Source of the DNA: Deltaproteobacteria bacterium
Lineage (GTDB): Bacteria > Myxococcota_A > Polyangia > JAAYKL01
Direction of reading: 5' to 3'
NCBI GenBank assembly: GCA_016935665.1
Contig: JAFGQN010000022.1
Location: 1-53,475 of the forward strand
Length of the DNA: 53,475 nt
Made by a program: the position numbers and the translations under genes. The notes under the pieces were generated by a model, which did no database searches, was not told where the DNA came from, and saw nothing but the letters and a program-made list of their open reading frames with translations. Below, piece by piece: positions 42,999 to 52,812 of this stretch (the stretch's first letter is position 1; each line of letters starts with the position of its first letter).

Positions 42999-44411
42999 AT
43001 GAAAACAGCCCATGACTTTTTTCACAACTATCTGGCACAGAATATTGCGGATTCGGATGTTCTGCAGCGTATGCGAAATGTGATTGCCGAGTTTTCGGTC
43101 AGAGCCCCGAAAATCATTGTCATGAAATGCATTGATGGCCGTGTGCACGGCAGCGCCGCCAAAGGATATCCCCCCACCACTGTCGTATTCGGAAGAACCG
43201 ATGGCAATAAGGTTTCGCTGGCCCGCAGTAATTTCTGGTACTGGAACCGTATTGACCGTGTGGTGAAAAGCGCCTATTTCAACACACCGCAAACGCCGGC
43301 CGTGTTTATCGCCTTTATGCACCATTCCAAAAGCGGCCTGGGCTGTGCCTCCCATAAATCCAACGATGCCGAAGCGCTCAAATCCATTGAGATGCAAATG
43401 CAGGAGGTGCGTAAACAGTATTCCGAAAACGAATTATTCGTTCTCGGTGGCGACACGGAAACGGACGATATGACCGAAGCGCTGATCTTCATGGACGGCA
43501 CACGCCTGGACAGCGCACATATCATCGAATACTGCAATCTGAAGCGACCTGCCGATGTCTTTCACAAGGCATTCATTTCGCAGAAGATTGATGATATCGC
43601 GACCTGTCGTAATCTGGGACACGAAACACCGGCCCAGTTGCTGGAAGGCGAGAATCCAAAATTCTTCGCAAATCTTGATGTCTGTCTGAATATGCAAAAT
43701 TATCTGCTGCGCACAGTGACCACAGCCATTCGTAAAGAACGCGGCGAACTCTACCGCATAGTGCGTCCCGATGTACTCGACCTTATTTTCAATACCATTG
43801 AGCACATCAATATTCCGGTAAATCTCCTGGGCCCCATCATCTATCAAATGGTATGGAATATCGCCTATTCCCTCAATCACACGCACTTACTAAGCACCAT
43901 AACAAACGAGGAACGCATGGCGCAGCTGGATCATGCCGAAGAACTGGCGTGTTATGGCGATGGATTCGAAACCCTGCCCCGCAACAAATCGGTACTTGTA
44001 AAAACCGGTCGCGGGGACGATATGGATGCGCTGAATGTGGCCAAAGCGGTGCTGGAAAAAAATCGCGTCCGTTATCATCAGGACCATAAATTGCTGGTAC
44101 ACGTAAATGTGGAAGTCACCGGCCAAATGATGCACTGGGAGGACTTCAACGATATGGTGGGTTCGCGTATTCTCACCATGCAACGCAATGTAAGCGAGGT
44201 GTTTGGTCAGGATGTGGCCATGCTGACGTCATACTCGTATCGGGACGAAAAACGGTTTTATCCCATTAAAATCTCCCGTGAGGATGAGCGACTGGTGTAT
44301 CCCAACGATGTGATCGCACCCATTAACTCCATCGCCAAATTCAGCAATCTGTTGCTCAAGGCCGAAGAAGCGTTGTATCGCATGCAATTCATTAAAGACC
44401 TCAATCCTTAA
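42999..44411 (+). CDS. CsoSCA-like (carboxysomal-type beta) carbonic anhydrase protein
   Basis: This 470-residue cytoplasmic protein has KCIDGRVHG (Cys44, Asp46, Arg48), the beta-carbonic-anhydrase Cys-x-Asp-x-Arg motif with the catalytic Asp/Arg dyad. HHSKSGLGC (His108/109 and Cys116) gives the remaining zinc ligands with the wide spacing seen in carboxysome-shell carbonic anhydrase rather than in classical beta enzymes. The rest is a long C-terminal domain with no motif I can name. No carboxysome shell or Rubisco genes are in the window. It is divergent from the Ehr operon. Carbonic anhydrases interconvert CO2 and bicarbonate; that function here is inferred from the motif. Confidence 0.6.
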   Translation: MKTAHDFFHNYLAQNIADSDVLQRMRNVIAEFSVRAPKIIVMKCIDGRVHGSAAKGYPPTTVVFGRTDGNKVSLARSNFWYWNRIDRVVKSAYFNTPQTPAVFIAFMHHSKSGLGCASHKSNDAEALKSIEMQMQEVRKQYSENELFVLGGDTETDDMTEALIFMDGTRLDSAHIIEYCNLKRPADVFHKAFISQKIDDIATCRNLGHETPAQLLEGENPKFFANLDVCLNMQNYLLRTVTTAIRKERGELYRIVRPDVLDLIFNTIEHINIPVNLLGPIIYQMVWNIAYSLNHTHLLSTITNEERMAQLDHAEELACYGDGFETLPRNKSVLVKTGRGDDMDALNVAKAVLEKNRVRYHQDHKLLVHVNVEVTGQMMHWEDFNDMVGSRILTMQRNVSEVFGQDVAMLTSYSYRDEKRFYPIKISREDERLVYPNDVIAPINSIAKFSNLLLKAEEALYRMQFIKDLNP

Positions 44412-44629
44412 TAACTCGCTGGTCACCATATCTTTTTTTAATAACTGAAATCATCACGCATCACTCTGCCTGCTCACGATGACATATCTCTAAAACGTCA
44501 GAGTTGGTAAGAGGGTGAAAATTATGTGGTTTTAATTCACATTACTACATGCACATACATGAAATTGCGTATATACTTTGTGCTCCTTACACATATCAAA
44601 TTGCATCGTTTCTGAAGGAGGTTAGCAGC

Positions 44630-46918
44630 ATGGATCAGATTCGCCGAAATCTGCAACAGGCAAGGGGGGTAGGCTTTTTGGGCAACTTTCTCCCCAGGGA
44701 ATGCGGCATCGCCACATTTACCCACGATTTGAGCGCCGCCATTGCCAAACAGGTCGAACCACAACCGGTAATTGTCGCGGCGATGAATGATATTCCCGAA
44801 GGGTATCAGTATTCGGTTCCCGTCACATTCGAATTGCGCCAGGGATATCCCCAGGACTATATCAGCGCAGCCGACTACTTCAATATCAGCAACATCGATG
44901 TGGTATCGGTGCAGCATGAGTACGGTATATACGGAGGAGACTGGGGCAGTCACGTTCTGGCGTTCATGAAAAAGCTAAAAAAGCCGTCGGTGGTTACATG
45001 TCACACCGTTTTTGAAAATCCCCGGCCAATCCCCCGGGAAATTTTGCGGGAAATCGCCGGTTATGCCGGCAAACTGGTGGTGATGAGTGAACGCGCCGTG
45101 CATTTTCTGACGTCTGCGTATCATATCCCAAAGGACAAAATCGCATGTATTCCCCACGGCATTCACGATATGCCATTTATCGATCCCAGTTATTTTAAAG
45201 ATAAATTCAACACTGAGGGCAAACGCGTACTGCTCACGTTTGGTCTGCTGCGCCGTGAAAAAGGTATTGAATATGTTATCAGGGCGTTGCCTAAAGTGGT
45301 GGCCAGGCATCCCAACACGGCGTACATCGTTTTAGGGGCCACTCATCCCGCGGTTGTGCGCAAGGAAGGCGAAGCGTATCGTCTCGGGCTTCAACGACTG
45401 GCCCGGGAACTGGGTGTTGAAAAACACGTGCATTTCCATCCGCAGTTTGTCGATCTGGATGGGCTGCTGGAGTACATCGGCGCTGCGGACATTTTTGTGA
45501 CGCCCTACCTGCATCTGGAGCAAATTACCAGTGGCGCCCTGGCCTACGCCATGGGTACCGGCAAGGCAGTCGTATCCACGCCGTACTGGCACGCTGAAGA
45601 ACTGCTGGCGGACAACCGGGGCATTCTGGTTCCTCCCAAAGACGATACCGCGCTGGCCAACGCTATCATTGGGCTTCTTGGCGACGAAACAAAACTGGCC
45701 GCCATGCGCAAACGGGCGTACCTCCATTGCCGCGATATGGTGTGGTCCGCTGTTGCCGGGAAGTATATTCAGCTGTTTGAAGAACTGCGCTGCCAGGCGC
45801 CTTCCCAAAAAGGCCGTCACTCCGTTGTCCCGGCCGCCATCTCTGCAACACAGCTGCCCACACCGTCTGTGGACCACCTGCTTCGCATGTGCGACGACAC
45901 CGGTCCGGCTCGATATGCACGTTATTCTATTCCGGACTGGCAGTATGGGTACCACCTGGATGACACCTGTGGCACTCTGGTCGCCGCAATCTCCCATTTC
46001 AAGGCGTACCATGATGAACGTTGTCTCCCCATGGTGGAACGCTGCATGGGACTGCTGCAAACGCTGGTCAGCGGCGGCGGATTTCACCACATTAAAGCTG
46101 GCCTGACCTATGATCGTCAACCCATGAAAACAGCCCGGGAACAGGACGCCGCCAAAGTGCTGTGGGCGCTGGGACACGTGATGGCGCATGGTCCCGATCA
46201 CTACTTTGGATTTGCAGTGGATTTGTTCAATCAAATTCTACCGTCCAAAGCCTGCACCTCCGCCGCGGCGGCGGCTTACGTGGTTTTGGGAACAGCAGAG
46301 TATTTAAACGTTTCTCCTGGGGCCACTTTCGTCAGACGCGCATTTGTAAAACACTTTGGCGTGCTGAACAACGCGCTGCTGGACACAAACTGGATATCCA
46401 AATGGGGCGATGCAGACTGGCCGCTGGGAATACAGGCATACGCCAAAGCGCTTGCGTTGTCAGAAGGAGAGTCTGGAATGCTGCCCGCAATGATAAACGA
46501 ACTGAATCATAGAACCCGAAATGGCACTGTCTTTCTAACGCCCGGGGAAAATGCGCAACAGGAGGAGATGTCCGTCACCGCCGGCGCGTATATTGCGGCA
46601 CTTTCAAACTGTTACAACATATTGGCCGACGATCGCCTGCTTCCCCCTGTTCGCGCCGCCATGGACTGGTATCTGGGAGCCAACCGCCACTCTCTCTCCC
46701 TGTACGACTTTACCACTCGTGGATGTCACGACGCGCTGAATGCCTCGGGTTTAAATAAAAACCAGAGTACACAGGCCACGGTCCATTTCCTGCGTGGCCT
46801 GCTTTCCATCCACCAGGTGGACAGTCTGCGTGCGATTCAAAAGAAAAAAACGGACTCCAGCAAGGATCTCGATGCAACGGTGCTGGATGACGCTGCCAGC
46901 GCAGAAGAGGTCGCATGA
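44630..46918 (+). CDS. GT4-type glycosyltransferase fused to a helical glycosidase-like domain
   Basis: This 762-residue protein has in residues ~10-400 a GT-B retaining glycosyltransferase: GVGFLGNFLPRECGIATFTH at the N terminus, TFGLLRREKGIEYVIRALPK and VLGATHP, and a nucleotide-sugar region with YLHLEQITSGALAYAMG. Residues ~440-740 are alpha-helical and resemble six-hairpin glycosidase-like proteins. The ATG at 44630 has a perfect AAGGAGG site 8 bases upstream; earlier in-frame residues are non-coding. It overlaps the first GH130 gene by 4 bases. Together with two GH130 genes it suggests synthesis and turnover of a mannose-containing glycan; the exact sugar is unknown. Confidence 0.85.
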   Translation: MDQIRRNLQQARGVGFLGNFLPRECGIATFTHDLSAAIAKQVEPQPVIVAAMNDIPEGYQYSVPVTFELRQGYPQDYISAADYFNISNIDVVSVQHEYGIYGGDWGSHVLAFMKKLKKPSVVTCHTVFENPRPIPREILREIAGYAGKLVVMSERAVHFLTSAYHIPKDKIACIPHGIHDMPFIDPSYFKDKFNTEGKRVLLTFGLLRREKGIEYVIRALPKVVARHPNTAYIVLGATHPAVVRKEGEAYRLGLQRLARELGVEKHVHFHPQFVDLDGLLEYIGAADIFVTPYLHLEQITSGALAYAMGTGKAVVSTPYWHAEELLADNRGILVPPKDDTALANAIIGLLGDETKLAAMRKRAYLHCRDMVWSAVAGKYIQLFEELRCQAPSQKGRHSVVPAAISATQLPTPSVDHLLRMCDDTGPARYARYSIPDWQYGYHLDDTCGTLVAAISHFKAYHDERCLPMVERCMGLLQTLVSGGGFHHIKAGLTYDRQPMKTAREQDAAKVLWALGHVMAHGPDHYFGFAVDLFNQILPSKACTSAAAAAYVVLGTAEYLNVSPGATFVRRAFVKHFGVLNNALLDTNWISKWGDADWPLGIQAYAKALALSEGESGMLPAMINELNHRTRNGTVFLTPGENAQQEEMSVTAGAYIAALSNCYNILADDRLLPPVRAAMDWYLGANRHSLSLYDFTTRGCHDALNASGLNKNQSTQATVHFLRGLLSIHQVDSLRAIQKKKTDSSKDLDATVLDDAASAEEVA

Positions 46919-48390
46919 ATGAATCGCCGCTAGTCACCCGAACAGACATAAAACTGGAACCGGATCCCACCCGTGTGCTGATTCGGCCATTCATCCCCAC
47001 CGATGAAGGACGGGTCACCAAAATTCTGGCGCGTATTGCATCTCAAAGCGATGGAGAAGTGGCCGAACATCTGGAAAAAATCCGTGCGGATTTCGCCAGT
47101 CGGCATATCGAAGTGGAAAACACTTTTTTAACTCGATATGAAGCCATCAAGCACCTCAACTTCACTGATGCGGAACCATCTCTCACGCGCAAACTGCTCA
47201 TCGGCTCTTACTTCACCAGTGAATATTCTCTGGAATCCGCTGCGCTGTTCAACCCATCCATGGTGCCACATCCAGACCAGACGAATCTGCCGGCGGGAAG
47301 TGTTCGCTTTGTCATGAGTCTGCGCGCCGTGGGCGAAGGGCACATTTCTTCGGTGGCATTTCGAAGCGGAGTAATCGACAAGAATAGCCAGATATCACTG
47401 GAGTCATCCACCGACTTCGTGGACAATCCCGAATTCATTGTGGATAGGGTATTTACCAAAAAAGACTTCTTCGACAAGCTGGCCGAAGAAGGATATGTCA
47501 ACGACTACTCAGACCTGATTTCGTTGCTTTTGGACGATGAGTTCAGTTTACAGGAACTCCAGACGGCGGTGTCCAGGGTCCACCATCAGCAACCAAGATT
47601 GGTACAGAGCCATCGCATCACTCAGGAACAAATGATGGGGTTGGCGTATTCGAACTACGACGTGAGATTCGATTCCGACATACCGCTGGAAGGCAGAGTT
47701 CTATTCCCAAGCGCCCCAAGCGAGAAAAACGGAATTGAAGACGCCCGGTTCGTTCGTTTTACAGAGGATGATGGCAAAACAAAGTACTTTGGCACCGCCA
47801 CCGCATGGGACGGCAAAACCATCATGCCACAACTCATCGCCACAGATAATTTTCAGAAATTCAAAATGCGGACCCTCAATGGCGAAGGCGCCGAAAACAA
47901 AGGGATGGCGCTCTTTCCGCGCAGAATAAATGGCAAGTACGCCATGATTTCACGGCAGGACAATGAGAACATATTTCTGATGTATTCCGATCGTCTGCAA
48001 TTCTGGCGCGATGCCAAAATGATCATGAAACCCGCCTATCCCTGGGAGTACTATCAAATTGGCAACTCCGGTTCACCCATAGAGACCGACGCCGGATGGC
48101 TACTGTTTACCCACGGTGTGGGCGCCATGCGTCGTTATGCCATCGGTGCTGCACTTCTGGATAAAAGCGATCCGTCCAAAGTCATCGGTCGAACCCGCGA
48201 ACCCATCCTGGTTCCCATCGATAACGAAAGAGAGGGCTATGTCCCCAATGTCGTCTACTCCTGCGGCGCCATGCGCCACGGCGACAGTATTGTGATGCCC
48301 TATGCCATGGCAGACCAGGCTACTCGTGTGGCCATCATCCGATTGCCCGAACTGTTGTCGTGTTTATCCAAAGGAAACAAAGCATGTTGA
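46915..48390 (+). CDS. GH130-family beta-mannoside phosphorylase/hydrolase, long form
   Basis: This 491-residue protein has a ~140-residue N-terminal helical extension and then the GH130 five-bladed beta-propeller. The family markers are NGIEDARF (catalytic-loop Asp region), GMALFPRRINGKYAMISRQD and GYVPNVVYSCG. GH130 enzymes phosphorolyse or hydrolyse beta-1,4- or beta-1,2-mannosides. The start ATG overlaps the stop of the glycosyltransferase gene (ATGA), and the second GH130 gene begins inside its last codons, so all three are translated together. Phosphorylase versus hydrolase cannot be decided by eye. Confidence 0.88.
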   Translation: MNESPLVTRTDIKLEPDPTRVLIRPFIPTDEGRVTKILARIASQSDGEVAEHLEKIRADFASRHIEVENTFLTRYEAIKHLNFTDAEPSLTRKLLIGSYFTSEYSLESAALFNPSMVPHPDQTNLPAGSVRFVMSLRAVGEGHISSVAFRSGVIDKNSQISLESSTDFVDNPEFIVDRVFTKKDFFDKLAEEGYVNDYSDLISLLLDDEFSLQELQTAVSRVHHQQPRLVQSHRITQEQMMGLAYSNYDVRFDSDIPLEGRVLFPSAPSEKNGIEDARFVRFTEDDGKTKYFGTATAWDGKTIMPQLIATDNFQKFKMRTLNGEGAENKGMALFPRRINGKYAMISRQDNENIFLMYSDRLQFWRDAKMIMKPAYPWEYYQIGNSGSPIETDAGWLLFTHGVGAMRRYAIGAALLDKSDPSKVIGRTREPILVPIDNEREGYVPNVVYSCGAMRHGDSIVMPYAMADQATRVAIIRLPELLSCLSKGNKAC

Positions 48391-49442
48391 AATATCCACA
48401 CAATCCCATCATCACCCCCGGAATGATTACGCCATCCGCTGCCGGACTGGAAGTAAAAGGCGCTCTCAACCCGGGCGTCACAATATTTGAAAACGAAATT
48501 GTACTGCTGCTCAGAGTGGCGGAAGCTGGTATCTGCGACAGTGGCGCCGTACGTGTCCCCAGATACGCCTTCAATGACAATAACACTAAAGGAACACTGG
48601 ACGTCCTGTCGTTCAACCGAAATGACGCGGCGCTGACGTTGAAAGACAACCGGGCTGTGATTTACAAAGGTAAGGAATACGTTTCCACGTTAAGTCACCT
48701 GAGACTGGCTCGAAGCACCGACGGTATTCATTTCAATATTGATACGCATCCATTCCGCGTCCCCGGGCATCCGTCCGAAGAGTACGGTGTGGAAGATGCC
48801 CGAATAACAAAAATAGATAATGAGTACTACATTAATTACACTGCGGTCTCCAAAGACAGTTACGGAACAGCGCTCATTAAAACCACAGACTTTCAAACCG
48901 TCAGGTATCTGGGAATGCCGTTTTGTGTGCCCAACAAGGATGTGTGCATTTTTCCAGAGCGTATCAATGGGAAGTACTATGCGCTGCATCGGCCGTACAA
49001 TCACGACTTTGGAAAAAGTTCCATCTGGATTGCCAGTTCTTATGACCTCATTCACTGGGGCGATCACCAATGCCTCATTCGCCCCGGCGCAAATGAATGG
49101 GAAGAGGAAAAAATCGGAGGTGGCGCGCCGCCCATTAAAACCTCAAAAGGCTGGCTGGAAATATATCACGGCAAAAGCATAAAAAACGGCGCCGACTACT
49201 ACAGTCTGCTCATGCTGCTGCTGGATTTGGACGACCCCAGGCGGGTTGTTTACAGAGGTGAAGTGCCCGTGCTGCACCCCTCCGAACCCTACGAAACCCA
49301 CGGTTTTGTTCCAAACGTGGTATTTCTCAACGGCATGGTTCTGCGCAATGCATCAGAACTGCTGCTCTATTACAGCGCCTGCGATGAAACCACCTGCCTC
49401 GCCACCTGCGCCCTCGATGAACTGCTTCGCCTGGCGCCCTGA
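48384..49442 (+). CDS. GH130-family beta-mannoside phosphorylase/hydrolase, short form
   Basis: This 352-residue protein is a single GH130 propeller. It shows KYPHNPIITPGMITPSAAG at the start, GVEDARITKI with the conserved Asp, CIFPERINGKYYALHRP and GGGAPPIKTSKGWL, all typical of the family. It is clearly a paralogue of the upstream gene but lacks the N-terminal extension. The ATG at 48384 has AAAGGA upstream and overlaps the previous gene by 7 bases. It ends 13 bases before the alkaline phosphatase gene on the other strand. Confidence 0.9.
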   Translation: MLKYPHNPIITPGMITPSAAGLEVKGALNPGVTIFENEIVLLLRVAEAGICDSGAVRVPRYAFNDNNTKGTLDVLSFNRNDAALTLKDNRAVIYKGKEYVSTLSHLRLARSTDGIHFNIDTHPFRVPGHPSEEYGVEDARITKIDNEYYINYTAVSKDSYGTALIKTTDFQTVRYLGMPFCVPNKDVCIFPERINGKYYALHRPYNHDFGKSSIWIASSYDLIHWGDHQCLIRPGANEWEEEKIGGGAPPIKTSKGWLEIYHGKSIKNGADYYSLLMLLLDLDDPRRVVYRGEVPVLHPSEPYETHGFVPNVVFLNGMVLRNASELLLYYSACDETTCLATCALDELLRLAP

Positions 49443-49454
49443 CGCGACTGCGTC

Positions 49455-51368
49455 TTAATCTGCTTTTTTCGATTCGTCCAATCCCAGAAAATGGGCCATC
49501 ACATGGTAGATATGCGTGTTGTCAATGATAGGATATTCCGGATAGTTCAGATATTCATACGGCGCAAACAAAGGCGCAGGCCCACCGGCGATACCGGCGC
49601 CAATGGCATAAATACTCACCAATTCATTCGTATGACCACTGATACCGTATGAGACACGGGGTTCATCTGCCGATGCATCGGGCAGTTCTCCAACGCCCAG
49701 GGGATTGGTGGGGCTGTGGGTGATGTATCCGTTGGCGTGATCGGCGGTGACAATAATGAGCGTGTTATCCATGGTTACAGAATCACCTTCTTCATTGACC
49801 CAATCCACAGCTGCTTTCACGGCGCTGTTGAAATCCCACATGGTGCCCAGCATCCGTGGATAATCATGGTTGTGATTGGCCCAGTCAATGGCGCCCCCCT
49901 CCACCATTAAAAAGAATCCGTCGTCACCATTGGCCAGCACCGTTGTGGCCGCGCGTGTGACATCCGCCAGCGACGGGGTCTCCATGGTGCTCATGGTAAA
50001 CGACGGCGAAGCCGGCTGATGGACCGGCTCCGGATGTTCAAACGACTGCCCGCCAAACAGTCCAAACAGAGGCGTCTGACGAATGACGGCCGCTTCTGCC
50101 GCCGCCATCAGTGTATCGGTGCCGTTGACCTTAGCCTTTCGCTCAGCAAAAGAAACCATCGTCGTGTTTTGTAACCACAGATACTCCGCTTCACTTAAAA
50201 ATCCGTAGCTGCCGTAAAACACCGGATGCCCCGCCGAAATCACCACATCCGGCACTGTCTGAAAGATGATTTCCCTGGCGATGTTCATATAATCGCCCCG
50301 GTATGTATTGTGCGAAACAAACGCTGCCGGAGTGGCATGGCTAAACGGAACAGTGCTAACAACCCCCATTTTCATTCCCGCCCGTTTCGCCTGCTCGGCT
50401 ATGGTGGTGATGGCGCCATCTTCCACATCCCCCGATTGCCATGAAAGATTCCCTTCATCGGTTTTGCATCCAGTGGCCATGGCTGTGGCTGCCGCCGCCG
50501 AATCCGTCACCGCATAATCGATGCTGCCGCTGTAATCCGGATTGGGCCAATTGGAAATGGCATCGACAAAATATGCCTTCGCTATATCGTCCCCTCTTAA
50601 AATGGATGCACCGCCCAGAGCAGGGTCGTAGCCCATGGTGGGCGCCACTGAACCTGGAGAATACAGAGGCATGTCCGCATTCCACGCGTGCAGATTATAT
50701 GTATTTATATCCCACGTGGTAACCTGGTTGGCGTACGGGAATTCATGAAATGAGAGCGCCTTGTCCACTCCGGCAATGTAGCGACTCAACGCCGTTTCAC
50801 AGGGTTGTCCCATGCCGTCCCCGATAAACAGAATCACGTGGCGGGGACCATCGTAGGAAATCGTTGGGGGAAAGGGTCGCGATTCACTGCTGGAATCGCC
50901 CGGCGTATCGGTATCATCGGCAGTATCCGAATCCGTCCCCGTATCTGTCGGTGACGCGGTGTCTTCGGTGGATGTCTCTGAATCAACGCCGGAATTCATG
51001 CAATCGACAATCGTCAGCTCAAAGGTTTCCACACTCCTTCCGCACGAGGCTTCCACATAAAGATTAAACGTCACAACACCGGGCACATCAAAGTTGACAT
51101 AGCTCCAAACACCATCTTCTCCTTCCACTGACGCCAAATCCCCCTGCGTTGCCAAAATCACAAACGTCACATCATCAGCGCCATTGGTCATTTCAATCCG
51201 AATGGGGACCGACTCTCCCATGCAGACAGACAGCTTTTCCGGTCCCACGAATGCCACCTCCAGCAGCGGGCAATCCATATCAGTGCTCCGAATGCCTGAA
51301 AATGTACATCCCGAAACAAAGCCCAGGCACCATAGCAACAACACGACGTTCAATCTGAAAAAAGTCAT
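49455..51368 (-). CDS. Exported alkaline phosphatase, lipoprotein with N-terminal extra domain and linker
   Basis: This 637-residue protein has a lipoprotein signal with FVSGC (Cys21). Residues ~30-123 form an Ig-like or beta-sandwich domain with two Cys. A Thr/Asp/Ser-rich linker (~128-165) follows, and then a PhoA-type alkaline phosphatase: FIGDGMG (metal-binding Asp183), VTDSAAAATAMATG with nucleophile Ser290, and VTADHANGYI near the end. It releases phosphate from monoesters outside the inner membrane. Linkers of this composition are typical of myxobacterial and related surface proteins. The ATG at 51368 is chosen because the longer frame upstream is not protein-like. The CreD-like gene lies upstream on the same strand. 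Confidence 0.92.
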   Translation of the reverse strand: MTFFRLNVVLLLWCLGFVSGCTFSGIRSTDMDCPLLEVAFVGPEKLSVCMGESVPIRIEMTNGADDVTFVILATQGDLASVEGEDGVWSYVNFDVPGVVTFNLYVEASCGRSVETFELTIVDCMNSGVDSETSTEDTASPTDTGTDSDTADDTDTPGDSSSESRPFPPTISYDGPRHVILFIGDGMGQPCETALSRYIAGVDKALSFHEFPYANQVTTWDINTYNLHAWNADMPLYSPGSVAPTMGYDPALGGASILRGDDIAKAYFVDAISNWPNPDYSGSIDYAVTDSAAAATAMATGCKTDEGNLSWQSGDVEDGAITTIAEQAKRAGMKMGVVSTVPFSHATPAAFVSHNTYRGDYMNIAREIIFQTVPDVVISAGHPVFYGSYGFLSEAEYLWLQNTTMVSFAERKAKVNGTDTLMAAAEAAVIRQTPLFGLFGGQSFEHPEPVHQPASPSFTMSTMETPSLADVTRAATTVLANGDDGFFLMVEGGAIDWANHNHDYPRMLGTMWDFNSAVKAAVDWVNEEGDSVTMDNTLIIVTADHANGYITHSPTNPLGVGELPDASADEPRVSYGISGHTNELVSIYAIGAGIAGGPAPLFAPYEYLNYPEYPIIDNTHIYHVMAHFLGLDESKKAD

Positions 51369-51558
51369 TTTACTGGTACGTCCTTTCCCTGACACAATAA
51401 CACGGGCAATTTTAAAACGCATTCTGAAACAATTCTGCAATCGCCCAAAAAACAATATCGTCATATTGGGGGGGTGTGGCAAATCAGAAACCGTTTTTTT
51501 ACAGAATAACCAAAAAAACAAATTGAAAAACGAAGGAAATGGTATGGGAATGCGGCCG

Positions 51559-52812
51559 TCAGGATTCCAGTTTGGATTCCGGTTTCGTTTTCGCGCCAAA
51601 CACTTCTTCCCAGTTCAATTTACCCGTAAGTTGCATCATTACCGCCAGAGTCAACACCGCAAACGTGGCGCCAATCATGCCGCTTATTCCCTTAAAGAAA
51701 AACGTGAATGAAAATATCACCAGGTATATCAACTGAGCCACCGGGGCAATCCCAAACGCAAACGTCTTTGGCGTGAAGAGCCGCAAATATGAGGCGGTTA
51801 AAATCAGCGACACCACCGACGCGATGGCAAATGCCATATAAATATTCATATGATCGCTGTAATACGAAAAAATTAAATGAAACGAGAAAAACGACGTGGC
51901 CAAAAAGAAATAATGCATGGGATGGAGGGGAATCCTCTTCAGGATAGCGATAACCATTACAATAAAAAAGAAAAACAGCAGCGGTATTGGCGCAAAAAAC
52001 GTTACACGTGACAAAATTTCTCCAGGATTGAGCCGATTGGGAATCACCACTCCAATATCTTTTCCGGTCACCGCATTTTTCAGATTCCACTTCAGATCAT
52101 ATCCCTTGTCGGTTTTGACTTTCGATGTGGGAGACAGGGTTTCGGCCACAAAGTCGTAGTCATTAAAATCAGTGTGCACTGTCAACTGCAACAGGCGAAT
52201 CTGACTCACCGAGTCGTATTCCGGCGTCACCAGATAGCGCATCTCCTCCATGCCAGTGGTCCGGTATGATATGGACAACTTCAGCTCCTTTGGGGCCGAT
52301 GCGATTTCCACCGACGCGTTTTTCAACAGTGGCGAAATATCTTTTTGCACCCTGTCATCAATCGCTATTCGCACGTCGCGATAAATGGCATTGCTGTTGC
52401 CCAAAGAGGAATAGAGCTGCAGCGTTTTCCCCTGAAATTCATCGGGAATTGTAAACACATATTCCGCCTTGAAACTGGCTTTGTACGTGGGAAACCAAAG
52501 CGTCCCCTTCTTGCGCCTATCCAAATCCAAATCAATATCCACGTGTTGAGACTTCAGTTCTATTTCCGTGATTTTTTTTTCGTACACGGTTCGTTGTTTG
52601 CCGTCAACTTCCTCTATCCGGGGCACCATCAGCTCATGCTGCAAAGTGGGCGTCTTAATGGTCAGTGCATCCCCATACAACGAGCGCACCTCCTGCTTCA
52701 GCTCCGATGAAGAATCACTGGTTCGTTTAAGATTCACGGCCCCCAGAATCATCCACGAAAAAAAGGTGCACATAAAAATAAAAATTATCGCAATCAGCCG
52801 TTTTACTGTCAT
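51559..52812 (-). CDS. CreD-like inner-membrane protein
   Basis: This 417-residue protein has an N-terminal membrane anchor (~6-26), then a large periplasmic region with FVAETLSPTSKVKTDKGYD. Six or seven C-terminal helices include RIPLHPMHYFFLATSFFSFH, the signature of the CreD (cell envelope integrity) family. CreD is usually controlled by CreBC and affects envelope stability and beta-lactam or colicin response; no CreBC genes are here. The ATG at 52812 has AAGGAG 8 bases upstream and overlaps by one base the stop of a short upstream frame (TGATG), so the two may be translationally coupled. Confidence 0.88.
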   Translation of the reverse strand: MTVKRLIAIIFIFMCTFFSWMILGAVNLKRTSDSSSELKQEVRSLYGDALTIKTPTLQHELMVPRIEEVDGKQRTVYEKKITEIELKSQHVDIDLDLDRRKKGTLWFPTYKASFKAEYVFTIPDEFQGKTLQLYSSLGNSNAIYRDVRIAIDDRVQKDISPLLKNASVEIASAPKELKLSISYRTTGMEEMRYLVTPEYDSVSQIRLLQLTVHTDFNDYDFVAETLSPTSKVKTDKGYDLKWNLKNAVTGKDIGVVIPNRLNPGEILSRVTFFAPIPLLFFFFIVMVIAILKRIPLHPMHYFFLATSFFSFHLIFSYYSDHMNIYMAFAIASVVSLILTASYLRLFTPKTFAFGIAPVAQLIYLVIFSFTFFFKGISGMIGATFAVLTLAVMMQLTGKLNWEEVFGAKTKPESKLES

